DNA from: CAYZXU01 sp964482535
GTDB taxonomy: Bacteria; Desulfobacterota; Desulfobacteria; Desulfobacterales; BuS5
DNA length: 11,410 nucleotides
NCBI GenBank assembly: GCA_964482535.1
Contig: CAYZXU010000078.1
Coordinates: 1 to 11,410, forward strand
Direction of reading: 5' to 3'
Shown here: positions 1-6,481 of the stretch, one piece after another
Layout: each line of letters opens with the position of its first letter
How positions within the stretch are numbered: the stretch's first letter is position 1
Position numbers and translations under genes: made by a program
The notes under the pieces: generated by a model
What the model saw: the letters and a program-made list of their open reading frames with translations, nothing else
What the model was told of the DNA's origin: nothing
Database searches by the model: none

Positions 1-72
1 ACAGTTTAATATGCTTTTATTATTATACAAAATTTGAAAAATAAAATTTAAAACAGACTATTTTTTCAATAA

Positions 73-98
73 AATCAGGTAATCTCATCTCCCTGATT
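73..98. other. Small inverted repeat in the non-coding left end
   Basis: AATCAGG at 73-79 pairs with CCTGATT at 92-98 around a 12-nt loop. Read on the minus strand, the stem is followed by TTATTG, only a weak T-run, so a terminator for the operon is possible but not convincing. The rest of 1-157 shows only AT-rich sequence and a 15-bp direct repeat with one mismatch (110-124 and 131-145); no gene is seen in 1-411. Confidence 0.35.
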
Positions 99-157
99 AT
101 TTGCAGCTACATATTTTGGAGGTTTTTTACCATATTTTGCAGGTTATGTACAGGGGA

Positions 158-182
158 AATTATGAATTATGAATTATGAATT
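158..182. repeat. AATTATG heptamer tandem repeat
   Basis: Three perfect, contiguous copies of AATTATG (158-164, 165-171, 172-178) are followed by a partial AATT. The array lies directly next to the first GGTGGATT palindrome in the non-coding end region. It resembles the short tandemly repeated heptamers known from cyanobacteria; function unknown. Confidence 0.85.
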
Positions 183-183
183 T

Positions 184-209
184 GGTGGATTCGCTTCGCT
201 TAATCCACC
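184..209. repeat. Palindromic repeat, copy 1 (inverted relative to the other two)
   Basis: Perfect 8-bp inverted repeat: GGTGGATT at 184-191 and AATCCACC at 202-209 around a 10-nt loop (CGCTTCGCTT). Followed by CTAC, it reads on the minus strand as GTAGGGTGGATTAAG..., the same block as the two copies to the right, so this copy is inverted. It is an extragenic palindrome of REP/MITE style that can form a hairpin in RNA. There is no T-run after it, so it is a poor intrinsic terminator. Confidence 0.8.
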
Positions 210-219
210 CTACACGCTG

Positions 220-306
220 CACGCTACAAACTTTTTTTTATTTATATGAAAGTTGGTAGTATTGTAGGGTGGATTAAGGAGCATAGCGACGAATCCACCA
301 AAACTA
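220..306. repeat. 87-bp direct tandem repeat, unit 1
   Basis: This unit is repeated once immediately downstream at 307-393 with a single visible difference (A283 versus G370). It starts CACGCTACAAAC, runs through a T8 tract and GAAAGTTGGTAGTATTGTAG, and ends with a palindrome (GGTGGATT 268-275, AATCCACC 292-299, 16-nt loop). Apparent reading frames through it simply repeat and are not genes. Confidence 0.9.
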
Positions 307-393
307 CACGCTACAAACTTTTTTTTATTTATATGAAAGTTGGTAGTATTGTAGGGTGGATTAAGGAGCGTAGCGACGAATCCACCAAAACTA
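307..393. repeat. 87-bp direct tandem repeat, unit 2
   Basis: This is the second copy of the unit at 220-306, offset exactly 87 bp, with 86 of 87 bases identical by eye. Its palindrome has arms at 355-362 and 379-386. It ends 18 bp from the stop codon of the sigma-54 activator, so any transcript of the operon would carry these hairpins at its 3' end. Confidence 0.9.
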
Positions 394-411
394 AAACTAT
401 TGAATTTCCAC

Positions 412-1797
412 TTATCCGGGAGGAATGACAACCTTTTTTGCTTTATCTGCTTTAAATGAAGCTGCATCGATCTCAAGTTTTTTTATGCGGTGCCACAGGC
501 TTCTTTCTTTAATCCCCAAATATCTTGCTGCATTTATCTGAACGCCGCCGGTTCTTGTGAGAGCATCAATGATCATACCCTTTTCAAGCTTTTTTAATCT
601 TTGATCAAGATTTTCTTCCATATTTTCAGACAGGTTTTCAGGTAAATTTTTTTTATGATTTTCATTACCGCTCCAGGCGCCGGGAATATTAATTACAGCA
701 GGAAAATGTCTTGGCTCTATTATATTATCAGCCATAATATAAGCCGCCTCAATTGCATTTTTAAGTTCACGCACATTACCCGGCCAGTTATATGCCGTTA
801 AGAGGTGCATGCTTTCAGGTGAAACATCCTTTGTTGTATTCCCTGCTGACTGATCTTTAATAAACCTGCTAACAAGCGCCGGTATATCCTCCCGCCTCTC
901 TCTTAAGGCTGGAAGATGTACGGAAAAAACATTCAGCCTGAAGAAAAGATCCTGACGAAATTTTCCCTGGTCAACCATTAATGCAAGGTTTTTATTTGTT
1001 GCAGCAATAAAACGCACATTGATTTTAATGGTTTTTACCCCGCCGACACGCTGGATCTGCGATTCTTCAATTGCCCTAAGAACCTTTGCCTGGGTTGCCA
1101 AAGGCATATCGCCGATTTCATCCATAAAAATAACGCCGCCGTCTGCAAACTCAAACCTGCCGATTTTTTTAGAACCTGCTCCTGTAAAGGCCCCTTTTTC
1201 ATGCCCGAACAGTTCACTTTCTATTAAATTCTCAGGAATTGCCGCACAGTTTATGGCAACAAAAGGCTTATCGCTCCTAAGGCTGTGTTCATAAATGCTT
1301 TTTGCCACAAGCTCTTTTCCTGTTCCGGTTTCTCCGAGAATCAACACAGAAGAATCTGTGGGAGCGACCTTGACTATCTTGTTGAAAACGCCGCGCATTA
1401 CCCTGCTCTGACCTGTAATATCAGGAAACAGTTCTTTTGCCTCCACATTGCCGAGAAGTTCAGTGACCTGATCAAATACAGAGCTGAAACGGCTTATCTC
1501 GTCCTGTTTAACAGCCGATGATTTGTTATCGGTTTTTTTTAATACCCCAAGACGCTCTGTTTTTTTTATAAATCTGTTCATGGGATCAATAAACATCCTG
1601 GCAATTATAAAACTAAAGACAAAGGTGAAAAGCACCATTATAATTCCCCAGAAAGCCACCGGCCATACAGGGTCCATCCCTTTACCAAGATAATACCCTG
1701 TTAATCTGTATGAAACGATAATGGACAGGGCAGCTGTTCCTGAAATAATAAAAGGGATAATTATATCAAGGCTTATATTATATCTGAGATCTTTCAT
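412..1797 (-). CDS. Membrane-anchored sigma-54-dependent transcriptional activator with HAMP-like linker
   Basis: This 461-residue protein has two membrane helices at about 11-30 and 47-67 with only about 16 residues between them. A HAMP-like segment follows at about 68-118 (IDPMNRFIKKTERL ... DEISRFSSVFDQVTELL). A complete sigma-54 AAA+ domain spans about 124-355: Walker A GETGTGKE at 155-162, the sigma-54-contacting GAFTGA at 202-207, Walker B VIFMDEIGD with Asp226-Glu227, and FRQDLFFRLNVF and WPGNVRELKN near its end. A linker leads to a Fis-type helix-turn-helix at about 400-443 (GGVQINAARYLGIKERSLWHRI). It should open sigma-54 promoters while tethered to the membrane. It lacks a receiver domain, so it is not a standard PilR-type response regulator, and no kinase gene is adjacent. 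The ATG has no clear Shine-Dalgarno; ACGGTT repeats fill the 48-bp spacer before it. Its targets are not known from this window. Confidence 0.88.
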   Translation of the reverse strand: MKDLRYNISLDIIIPFIISGTAALSIIVSYRLTGYYLGKGMDPVWPVAFWGIIMVLFTFVFSFIIARMFIDPMNRFIKKTERLGVLKKTDNKSSAVKQDEISRFSSVFDQVTELLGNVEAKELFPDITGQSRVMRGVFNKIVKVAPTDSSVLILGETGTGKELVAKSIYEHSLRSDKPFVAINCAAIPENLIESELFGHEKGAFTGAGSKKIGRFEFADGGVIFMDEIGDMPLATQAKVLRAIEESQIQRVGGVKTIKINVRFIAATNKNLALMVDQGKFRQDLFFRLNVFSVHLPALRERREDIPALVSRFIKDQSAGNTTKDVSPESMHLLTAYNWPGNVRELKNAIEAAYIMADNIIEPRHFPAVINIPGAWSGNENHKKNLPENLSENMEENLDQRLKKLEKGMIIDALTRTGGVQINAARYLGIKERSLWHRIKKLEIDAASFKADKAKKVVIPPG

Positions 1798-1803
1798 GTA
1801 AGG

Positions 1804-1847
1804 ACGGTTGACGGTTTACGGTTTCCAGTTGACGGTTAAGGACGGTT
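1804..1847. repeat. ACGGTT repeat cluster in spacer between platform and activator genes
   Basis: ACGGTT occurs five times: 1804-1809, 1811-1816, 1818-1823, 1832-1837 and 1842-1847. The first three have an exact 7-bp period. The last copy overlaps the TAA stop of the platform gene (1846-1848). The cluster takes up nearly the whole spacer and leaves no obvious Shine-Dalgarno for the sigma-54 activator. Confidence 0.85.
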
Positions 1848-3066
1848 AATGCGCCATTTTCGTTAAATCCCACAGGGGCAAAAAGATAGCAAGGGCAAAA
1901 AAACCTACTATGAATGCCAGGGCAATAGTGAGTACAGGAGCTATGGAATCCGAGAGTTTTTTAACCTCATATTCCAGTTCAACATCGTAGTGATCCGCAA
2001 TTTCACTCAGCATCTCTTCAAGATGCCCTGATTCTTCTCCTATGGCAACCATATTTGTAACTATCGGCGTAAAATATTTTGCTGATTCTAATGGACCTGC
2101 AAGCCCCCTGCCCTCTTCAAGACGTTCGCTGATTTTATCAAATTCTCTTGTAATCGCAGTATTATTAATAACCCCTGAAAGAATTTTTATGGAATCAAGA
2201 GTTGCAACACCGCTTGACTGCAGGATGGAGAATATACTGGAAAATCTGGACATGGCGGCTTTGATTAAAAGCTGACCTATAATGGGAACTTTCATGAGAA
2301 GGGAGTCCACCATATAACGCCCTTGTTTTGTTTTTATATAATAATAAAAAACAGTTCCCAGGACTATAATTCCCCCTATGAGCAGATACCAGTAATCGGT
2401 CATGAACTGATACAAAAATATACAGATCTGGGTGGGAACCGGAATATCTATTCCTGCTTTTTTAAATATACGCGCAAATTTTGGAATTACAAAAGTTAAA
2501 AGAATAAAGAAAGCCATAGTTAAAAAAACAACTACGATTACAGGATACTGCATGGCAGCCTTAATATCTGATTTTACCTTGTGCTCATGCTCTAAAATAT
2601 ATATAAGACGTTCAAGTACCTCGGGCAATGCGCCGCTTGTTTCACCGGCATGCAGCATACTGCAGTATAATGGGCTGAATGTTTTGGGATGCTTTTTAAA
2701 TGCGTCAAAAAGGCTCCGGCCTTCCTTTATATCCCGTGATATTGAATCTATAATATTTTTCAGTGTAGGATTTTCAGTCTGATTCTCAAGAATACCGAGG
2801 AGCCTAATCATGGGTACCCCTGCGCGTATCATGGTTTTTAACTGTTTAGTAAAAAGAATCAGTTCACTGACTTTAACCGGCGACAGTTTTTCCTTTATAA
2901 AACTTAATGCAGAGTTTGAGCCTCCGGCGGCATGTCTTGTTACTTTAAGAGGTATCAGCCCTTTGGCAAGTATGATATTATTCACAGCATCCTTAGAGTC
3001 GGCTTCCACGCTGTCAGAGACTGTTTTTCCGTTTTCATCTATTGCCTGGTATGAAAATTTTTGCAT
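1846..3066 (-). CDS. mshG: GspF/PilC-type inner-membrane platform protein, MshG-like
   Basis: This 406-residue polytopic protein has the full GspF/PilC architecture. The N-terminal segment is typical (MQKFSYQAIDENGKTVSDSV, then ILAKGLIPLKV). Two homologous cytoplasmic GspF domains lie at about 68-190 and 270-392, each with its hallmark (GETSGALPEVL at 141-151 and GEESGHLEEML at 343-353). Membrane helices lie at about 175-195, 226-243 and 376-398. It is the rotor or platform on which pilins are assembled, driven by the ATPase encoded 23 bp upstream. The ATG at 3066 has AAAGG about 12 nt upstream, a rather long spacing. Length and ends look complete. The stop codon lies inside the ACGGTT repeat cluster that fills the following spacer. 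Confidence 0.92.
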   Translation of the reverse strand: MQKFSYQAIDENGKTVSDSVEADSKDAVNNIILAKGLIPLKVTRHAAGGSNSALSFIKEKLSPVKVSELILFTKQLKTMIRAGVPMIRLLGILENQTENPTLKNIIDSISRDIKEGRSLFDAFKKHPKTFSPLYCSMLHAGETSGALPEVLERLIYILEHEHKVKSDIKAAMQYPVIVVVFLTMAFFILLTFVIPKFARIFKKAGIDIPVPTQICIFLYQFMTDYWYLLIGGIIVLGTVFYYYIKTKQGRYMVDSLLMKVPIIGQLLIKAAMSRFSSIFSILQSSGVATLDSIKILSGVINNTAITREFDKISERLEEGRGLAGPLESAKYFTPIVTNMVAIGEESGHLEEMLSEIADHYDVELEYEVKKLSDSIAPVLTIALAFIVGFFALAIFLPLWDLTKMAH

Positions 3067-3089
3067 AATTGATCAAAGCCTTTGGAAAC

Positions 3090-4793
3090 TTATGCCATAA
3101 CCGCTGACATTGCTTCCTCAATAGTGGTGACTCCCTCAAGAACTTTTTGAGCAGCATCATTTTTTAAAGTATTCAGAGTTCCTGCCTCTATGGCACTGCG
3201 GGTTATATCCTGGGCTGATTTTCTGTTTATAATCATATTCTGCACCATTTCATCTATCACAAGAACCTCATAAATTCCTGTGCGTCCTCTATATCCCTTG
3301 TCCATACAGTTAAAACAGCCCGTGCCTTTTCTGAAATCAGCGCCTTCAACCTTGTCGAGACCCCAGTATTCCAGGGCAGCCTTTGGCGGTTTATAGGGTT
3401 TGCTGCAGAAAGGGCAGACCTTCCTCACAAGACGCTGAGCAACTGATACAAGCATAACCGAAGAAACAAGAAAAGGCTGTATATCCATATCAATAAATCT
3501 TGTTATGGCTCCTGCTGCGTCATTTGTATGGACTGTACTTAAAACCTTATGCCCTGTCAGCGCTGCCTGAACAGATATTTTTGCAGTTTCTGTATCTCTT
3601 ATCTCACCCACCATGATTACATCAGGATCCTGACGCATAACTGACCTCAAGCCGCTGGCAAAGGTCATGCCGGCTTTCCTGTTAAGCTGTATCTGCCTTA
3701 TTTTTTCTATTCTGTATTCAACAGGATCTTCCAGGGTTATAATATTTATATCAGTCTTGTTTATTTCCTTTAGTATTGAATAAAGGGTGGTGCTCTTGCC
3801 GCTGCCCGTGGGTCCCGTGCTGAGAATCAGCCCATATGGTTTAACTACCATCTCCTTTATTTTTTCTCTGTCTTCCTGAGACATGCCGAGATGCTCAAGA
3901 GAGTATATCCCTGAGCTTGTATCAAGAAGACGCAGCACTATGTTCTCTCCATGGATTGTGGGTATAGTGGATGCCCTTATATTGATTTCCCTGTTGTCCA
4001 TCTTTATTGTAAATCTTCCATCCTGGGGAATTCTTGACATGGCAATATCCATATCTGCCATTATTTTCAACCTGGATACAATCAGCAGAATCATGGATTT
4101 GGGCGGAGAAGGGACTTCCTGAAGTCTGCCGTCTACACGGAATCTTACCTGCACATGGTCTTTTTCAGGACTTATATGAATGTCACTTGCCCCTTCGCGG
4201 ACAGCCTGTGAAAGAATTGAGTTAACAAGACGTATAACAGGAGCCTCTCCGGCCATATCCTGGAGAGAGCCCACCTCAAGATCTTCCGGCAGCAGACTCT
4301 TTTCAACGTCGGTTGCAGGCTCATACTCCACTATCTCTTCCAGCGTCCCGCCTATGCCTGAATATGTTCCGTATAAACTCGACATTAAATGATTCAGTTC
4401 CTGTTCCGTGCAGATTAAAGGTTCAATTTCAAGGTTTGTAAAAACCTCTATGGCATCCAGAGCCTCAAGATCCATGGGGTCGATCATTGCTGCCTTCAAG
4501 AGGTATCTGCTTCTGTTAAGGGGAGCAACACTATACTTCCTGGCAAAATCAATTGGAATTATTTCCGATAGACTCATATCCAGTGGGTATAGATCGGAAC
4601 GATACTTTTTAATCTCAAGCTGTTCTGAGATCAGATCAACTATCTTTGAACCGCTTATAATCCCTTCTCTTACAAGAAATTGACCAAATTTCATATTGGT
4701 TTTTTTATGATTTTCAAGGGCATTATCAAGCTGCTTTTGATCCAGCAGATGAGCTTCCAGCAGCATTTCACCAAGTTTTTTTTTGTTTTTCAA
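3090..4793 (-). CDS. mshE: GspE/PilB-type pilus extension ATPase, MshE-like
   Basis: This 567-residue cytoplasmic hexameric ATPase powers pilus polymerisation. Residues 6-58 form an MshEN-type module: two 24-residue motifs (starting KLGEMLLEAH and KFGQFLVREGII) separated by 5 residues, the layout of the cyclic-di-GMP site of MshE. The second copy fits well; the first has His15 in place of Gly and His29 in place of Gln. An N2 domain follows, then the catalytic core with Walker A GPTGSGKST at 327-335 and the Walker B-type motif DVIMVGEIRD with Glu397. The His-box region reads GHKVLSTVHTNDA. The zinc-type tetracysteine site is intact (Cys460, Cys463, Cys493, Cys496), ending in YRGRTGIYEVL. The start is TTG (caa at 4791-4793) with AGAGAAG just upstream; no in-frame ATG precedes it. 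It lies between the LysM-ATPase and the platform gene, its usual partner. Retraction ATPase PilT is not in the window. Confidence 0.92.
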   Translation of the reverse strand: MKNKKKLGEMLLEAHLLDQKQLDNALENHKKTNMKFGQFLVREGIISGSKIVDLISEQLEIKKYRSDLYPLDMSLSEIIPIDFARKYSVAPLNRSRYLLKAAMIDPMDLEALDAIEVFTNLEIEPLICTEQELNHLMSSLYGTYSGIGGTLEEIVEYEPATDVEKSLLPEDLEVGSLQDMAGEAPVIRLVNSILSQAVREGASDIHISPEKDHVQVRFRVDGRLQEVPSPPKSMILLIVSRLKIMADMDIAMSRIPQDGRFTIKMDNREINIRASTIPTIHGENIVLRLLDTSSGIYSLEHLGMSQEDREKIKEMVVKPYGLILSTGPTGSGKSTTLYSILKEINKTDINIITLEDPVEYRIEKIRQIQLNRKAGMTFASGLRSVMRQDPDVIMVGEIRDTETAKISVQAALTGHKVLSTVHTNDAAGAITRFIDMDIQPFLVSSVMLVSVAQRLVRKVCPFCSKPYKPPKAALEYWGLDKVEGADFRKGTGCFNCMDKGYRGRTGIYEVLVIDEMVQNMIINRKSAQDITRSAIEAGTLNTLKNDAAQKVLEGVTTIEEAMSAVMA

Positions 4794-4829
4794 TTTATCT
4801 TCTCTTATAAATACATGATTAAATTTTTT

Positions 4830-6437
4830 TCAATTTATGTCCAAATACGGGTCAGAAAAAAAAATAGTATCTTCCTCCCACACAGAAATAATATCTCCCT
4901 TTGACGCTAACACCCCTGGAAGATTCAGCAGTTTTTTTTGAGCCAGGGCTTCTATACTAAAATTTTCTTTCAGCAGGATTGCAAACCTTATTCCTTTGGT
5001 TTTATTCCAGTATGGAATAATCCGCATTAAAGGATAACCTCTTTTTTTTCTTCTCAACACATCGATGGCATCTTCAATTTTTTCCTTATCTTCAAACCTG
5101 ACCCACCATATTTTTTTTACATCCTTAATATTATCAATTACAGGGACTGCCGGCAGATAAATAGTCTGACCTTTTTCAACATGATCAGGATTATATATAT
5201 CAGGATTGGCTGTTATTATGGATTTTAAGTAGAGTTTGTCGTAACTTCCGTAAACCCGGTATATAAGCCTCCATAAAGTTTCCCCGGGCTTTAATGAAAC
5301 AGTTCCGAGAAACATGGGGAATGTGTTTATTAACAGTTCTTCCGGAGCCGGTTCCTGTGCCGTTAGTTCTTTTGCTTTTACTGATAAAGGTTGTGCGTCA
5401 GGCTCTTTTTTAATTTCATGTTTAACTTCGGGTTTTATTACCACTGGTATGAAATTCAGGTTGTTTTTTTTCGATACATGCGAATTCTCTTTCCAGTTGA
5501 ATTTAAAATCAAAAGGAATTTCCAGCCTGTTTGGAAAAAAAAGTGCAAAAGCTATAACAAGAAATAGAAACGCTGATATTAAAATCAACCTGTGCTTTTT
5601 TTCAGTTTTAATTAAAAATGTTCTTTTAACGCATGAACGAACCAGAAGCCATCGGGCCCTGGATTTATTTTGAAGTATCATGGCAAGCATACTCTGATGG
5701 CATAAATTTACTATTCTGCGGGGGAACCCTTGTGTGGCTCTGTAAATTGCCCATAATGCAGGATAGCTGAAAACCGAAAGTTTTTTGGGTGATATTCTCG
5801 ACCGGTTAAGCCTGAACTGAATCATCGATTTAGTATCATGAAAAGAAAGAGGCTTTAAGTGATGAAGAAGGTTAATTCTGTCCGCAAAGTTGGCATGGGC
5901 TTGAAGTGTATTTTCAAATTCTTTTTGCGCAAAAATAACTATCTGAAGCAGCTTGTATTCATTGGTTTCGTAGTTAAGAAATTCCCTTAAAATTTCAAGA
6001 CAAAATTGAGGGATTTTCTGACCTTCATCAATAATAATAACAACTGTTTTTTTCTCATCAACGCCTTTTCGGAAAATATACCGTTTAATTATCTCTTTTA
6101 ATTTTCCTGTATCAATGTTTTTTTCAGCAGGTTTTTCTCTCTCTAACATTTCTGTTACAAAGGTGAGAAACTCAAGGGGGGTGTTAAAATCAGGATCAAG
6201 AATCAGGTGCGTTTCAATTTTAGTATCGCTTGCGAATCTGCGTATAAGCTCTCTGCAAAGTGTGGTTTTTCCTGTGCCCACCTCACCGACAACAACATTT
6301 AATCCTCTTCGCAAACGTAATGAAAGCTCCAGTTTCTGAAGACAATCCTGGTGCTGCCTTGAAGGGAAAAAATATTCGGGGTCAGGTGAATTCGAAAAAG
6401 GTTCTTTGTCGAGATTCAGTATGTTAAAATAATCCAT
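4830..6437 (-). CDS. ExeA/MshM-like AAA ATPase with transmembrane helix and LysM domain
   Basis: This 535-residue protein starts with the ExeA-family opening (MDYFNILNLDKEPFSNSPDP). An AAA_22-type ATPase follows, with Walker A GEVGTGKTT at 51-59 and Walker B VVIIIDEGQ at about 132-140. A membrane helix lies at about 283-302 and a Lys/Pro linker to about 375. A LysM peptidoglycan-binding domain lies at about 379-428 (PGETLWRLIYRVYG ... NPDHVEKGQTIYLP). The C-terminal region 441-535 (KKIWWVRFEDKEKIEDAIDV ...) looks SPOR-like; that label is tentative. ExeA of Aeromonas binds peptidoglycan and helps assemble its secretin, so this product probably seats the neighbouring secretin in the cell wall. 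Vibrio MshM has only the ATPase part. The ATG at 6437 has no clear Shine-Dalgarno; the 44-bp spacer before it is filled by ATTCGTG repeats. The gene ends 36 bp before the extension ATPase gene. Confidence 0.85.
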   Translation of the reverse strand: MDYFNILNLDKEPFSNSPDPEYFFPSRQHQDCLQKLELSLRLRRGLNVVVGEVGTGKTTLCRELIRRFASDTKIETHLILDPDFNTPLEFLTFVTEMLEREKPAEKNIDTGKLKEIIKRYIFRKGVDEKKTVVIIIDEGQKIPQFCLEILREFLNYETNEYKLLQIVIFAQKEFENTLQAHANFADRINLLHHLKPLSFHDTKSMIQFRLNRSRISPKKLSVFSYPALWAIYRATQGFPRRIVNLCHQSMLAMILQNKSRARWLLVRSCVKRTFLIKTEKKHRLILISAFLFLVIAFALFFPNRLEIPFDFKFNWKENSHVSKKNNLNFIPVVIKPEVKHEIKKEPDAQPLSVKAKELTAQEPAPEELLINTFPMFLGTVSLKPGETLWRLIYRVYGSYDKLYLKSIITANPDIYNPDHVEKGQTIYLPAVPVIDNIKDVKKIWWVRFEDKEKIEDAIDVLRRKKRGYPLMRIIPYWNKTKGIRFAILLKENFSIEALAQKKLLNLPGVLASKGDIISVWEEDTIFFSDPYLDIN

Positions 6438-6449
6438 ACACCCAAAGAT

Positions 6450-6475
6450 ATTCGTGTTAATTCGTGCAATTCGTG
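6450..6475. repeat. ATTCGTG triple repeat in spacer before the LysM-ATPase gene
   Basis: ATTCGTG occurs at 6450-6456, 6460-6466 and 6469-6475, separated by 3 and 2 bases. It fills most of the 44-bp gap between the secretin stop and the ATPase ATG. From memory, similar phrases recur between genes in many deltaproteobacterial and other genomes. No function is known to me. Confidence 0.85.
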
Positions 6476-6481
6476 GCTCTT

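Noticed and set aside
184..386. Palindromes as intrinsic terminators of the operon
   Set aside because: On the minus strand the stems are followed by CTACAATACT or AAATTCATAA, with no T-run. They may still affect RNA stability.
184..393. CRISPR array
   Set aside because: Only two direct copies plus one inverted copy, and the whole 87-bp unit including the between-palindrome part is identical, so there are no distinct spacers and no cas genes.
246..428. 60-residue plus-strand reading frame through the same repeats
   Set aside because: Same cause: the repeat is open in this frame. Such frames are often mis-annotated as hypothetical proteins.
210..476. 88-residue minus-strand reading frame with an internal 29-residue repeat
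   Set aside because: It is the translation of the 87-bp tandem repeat (87 is a multiple of three, so the frame stays open) and runs into the activator gene in another frame. No ribosome-binding site and no protein-like composition.
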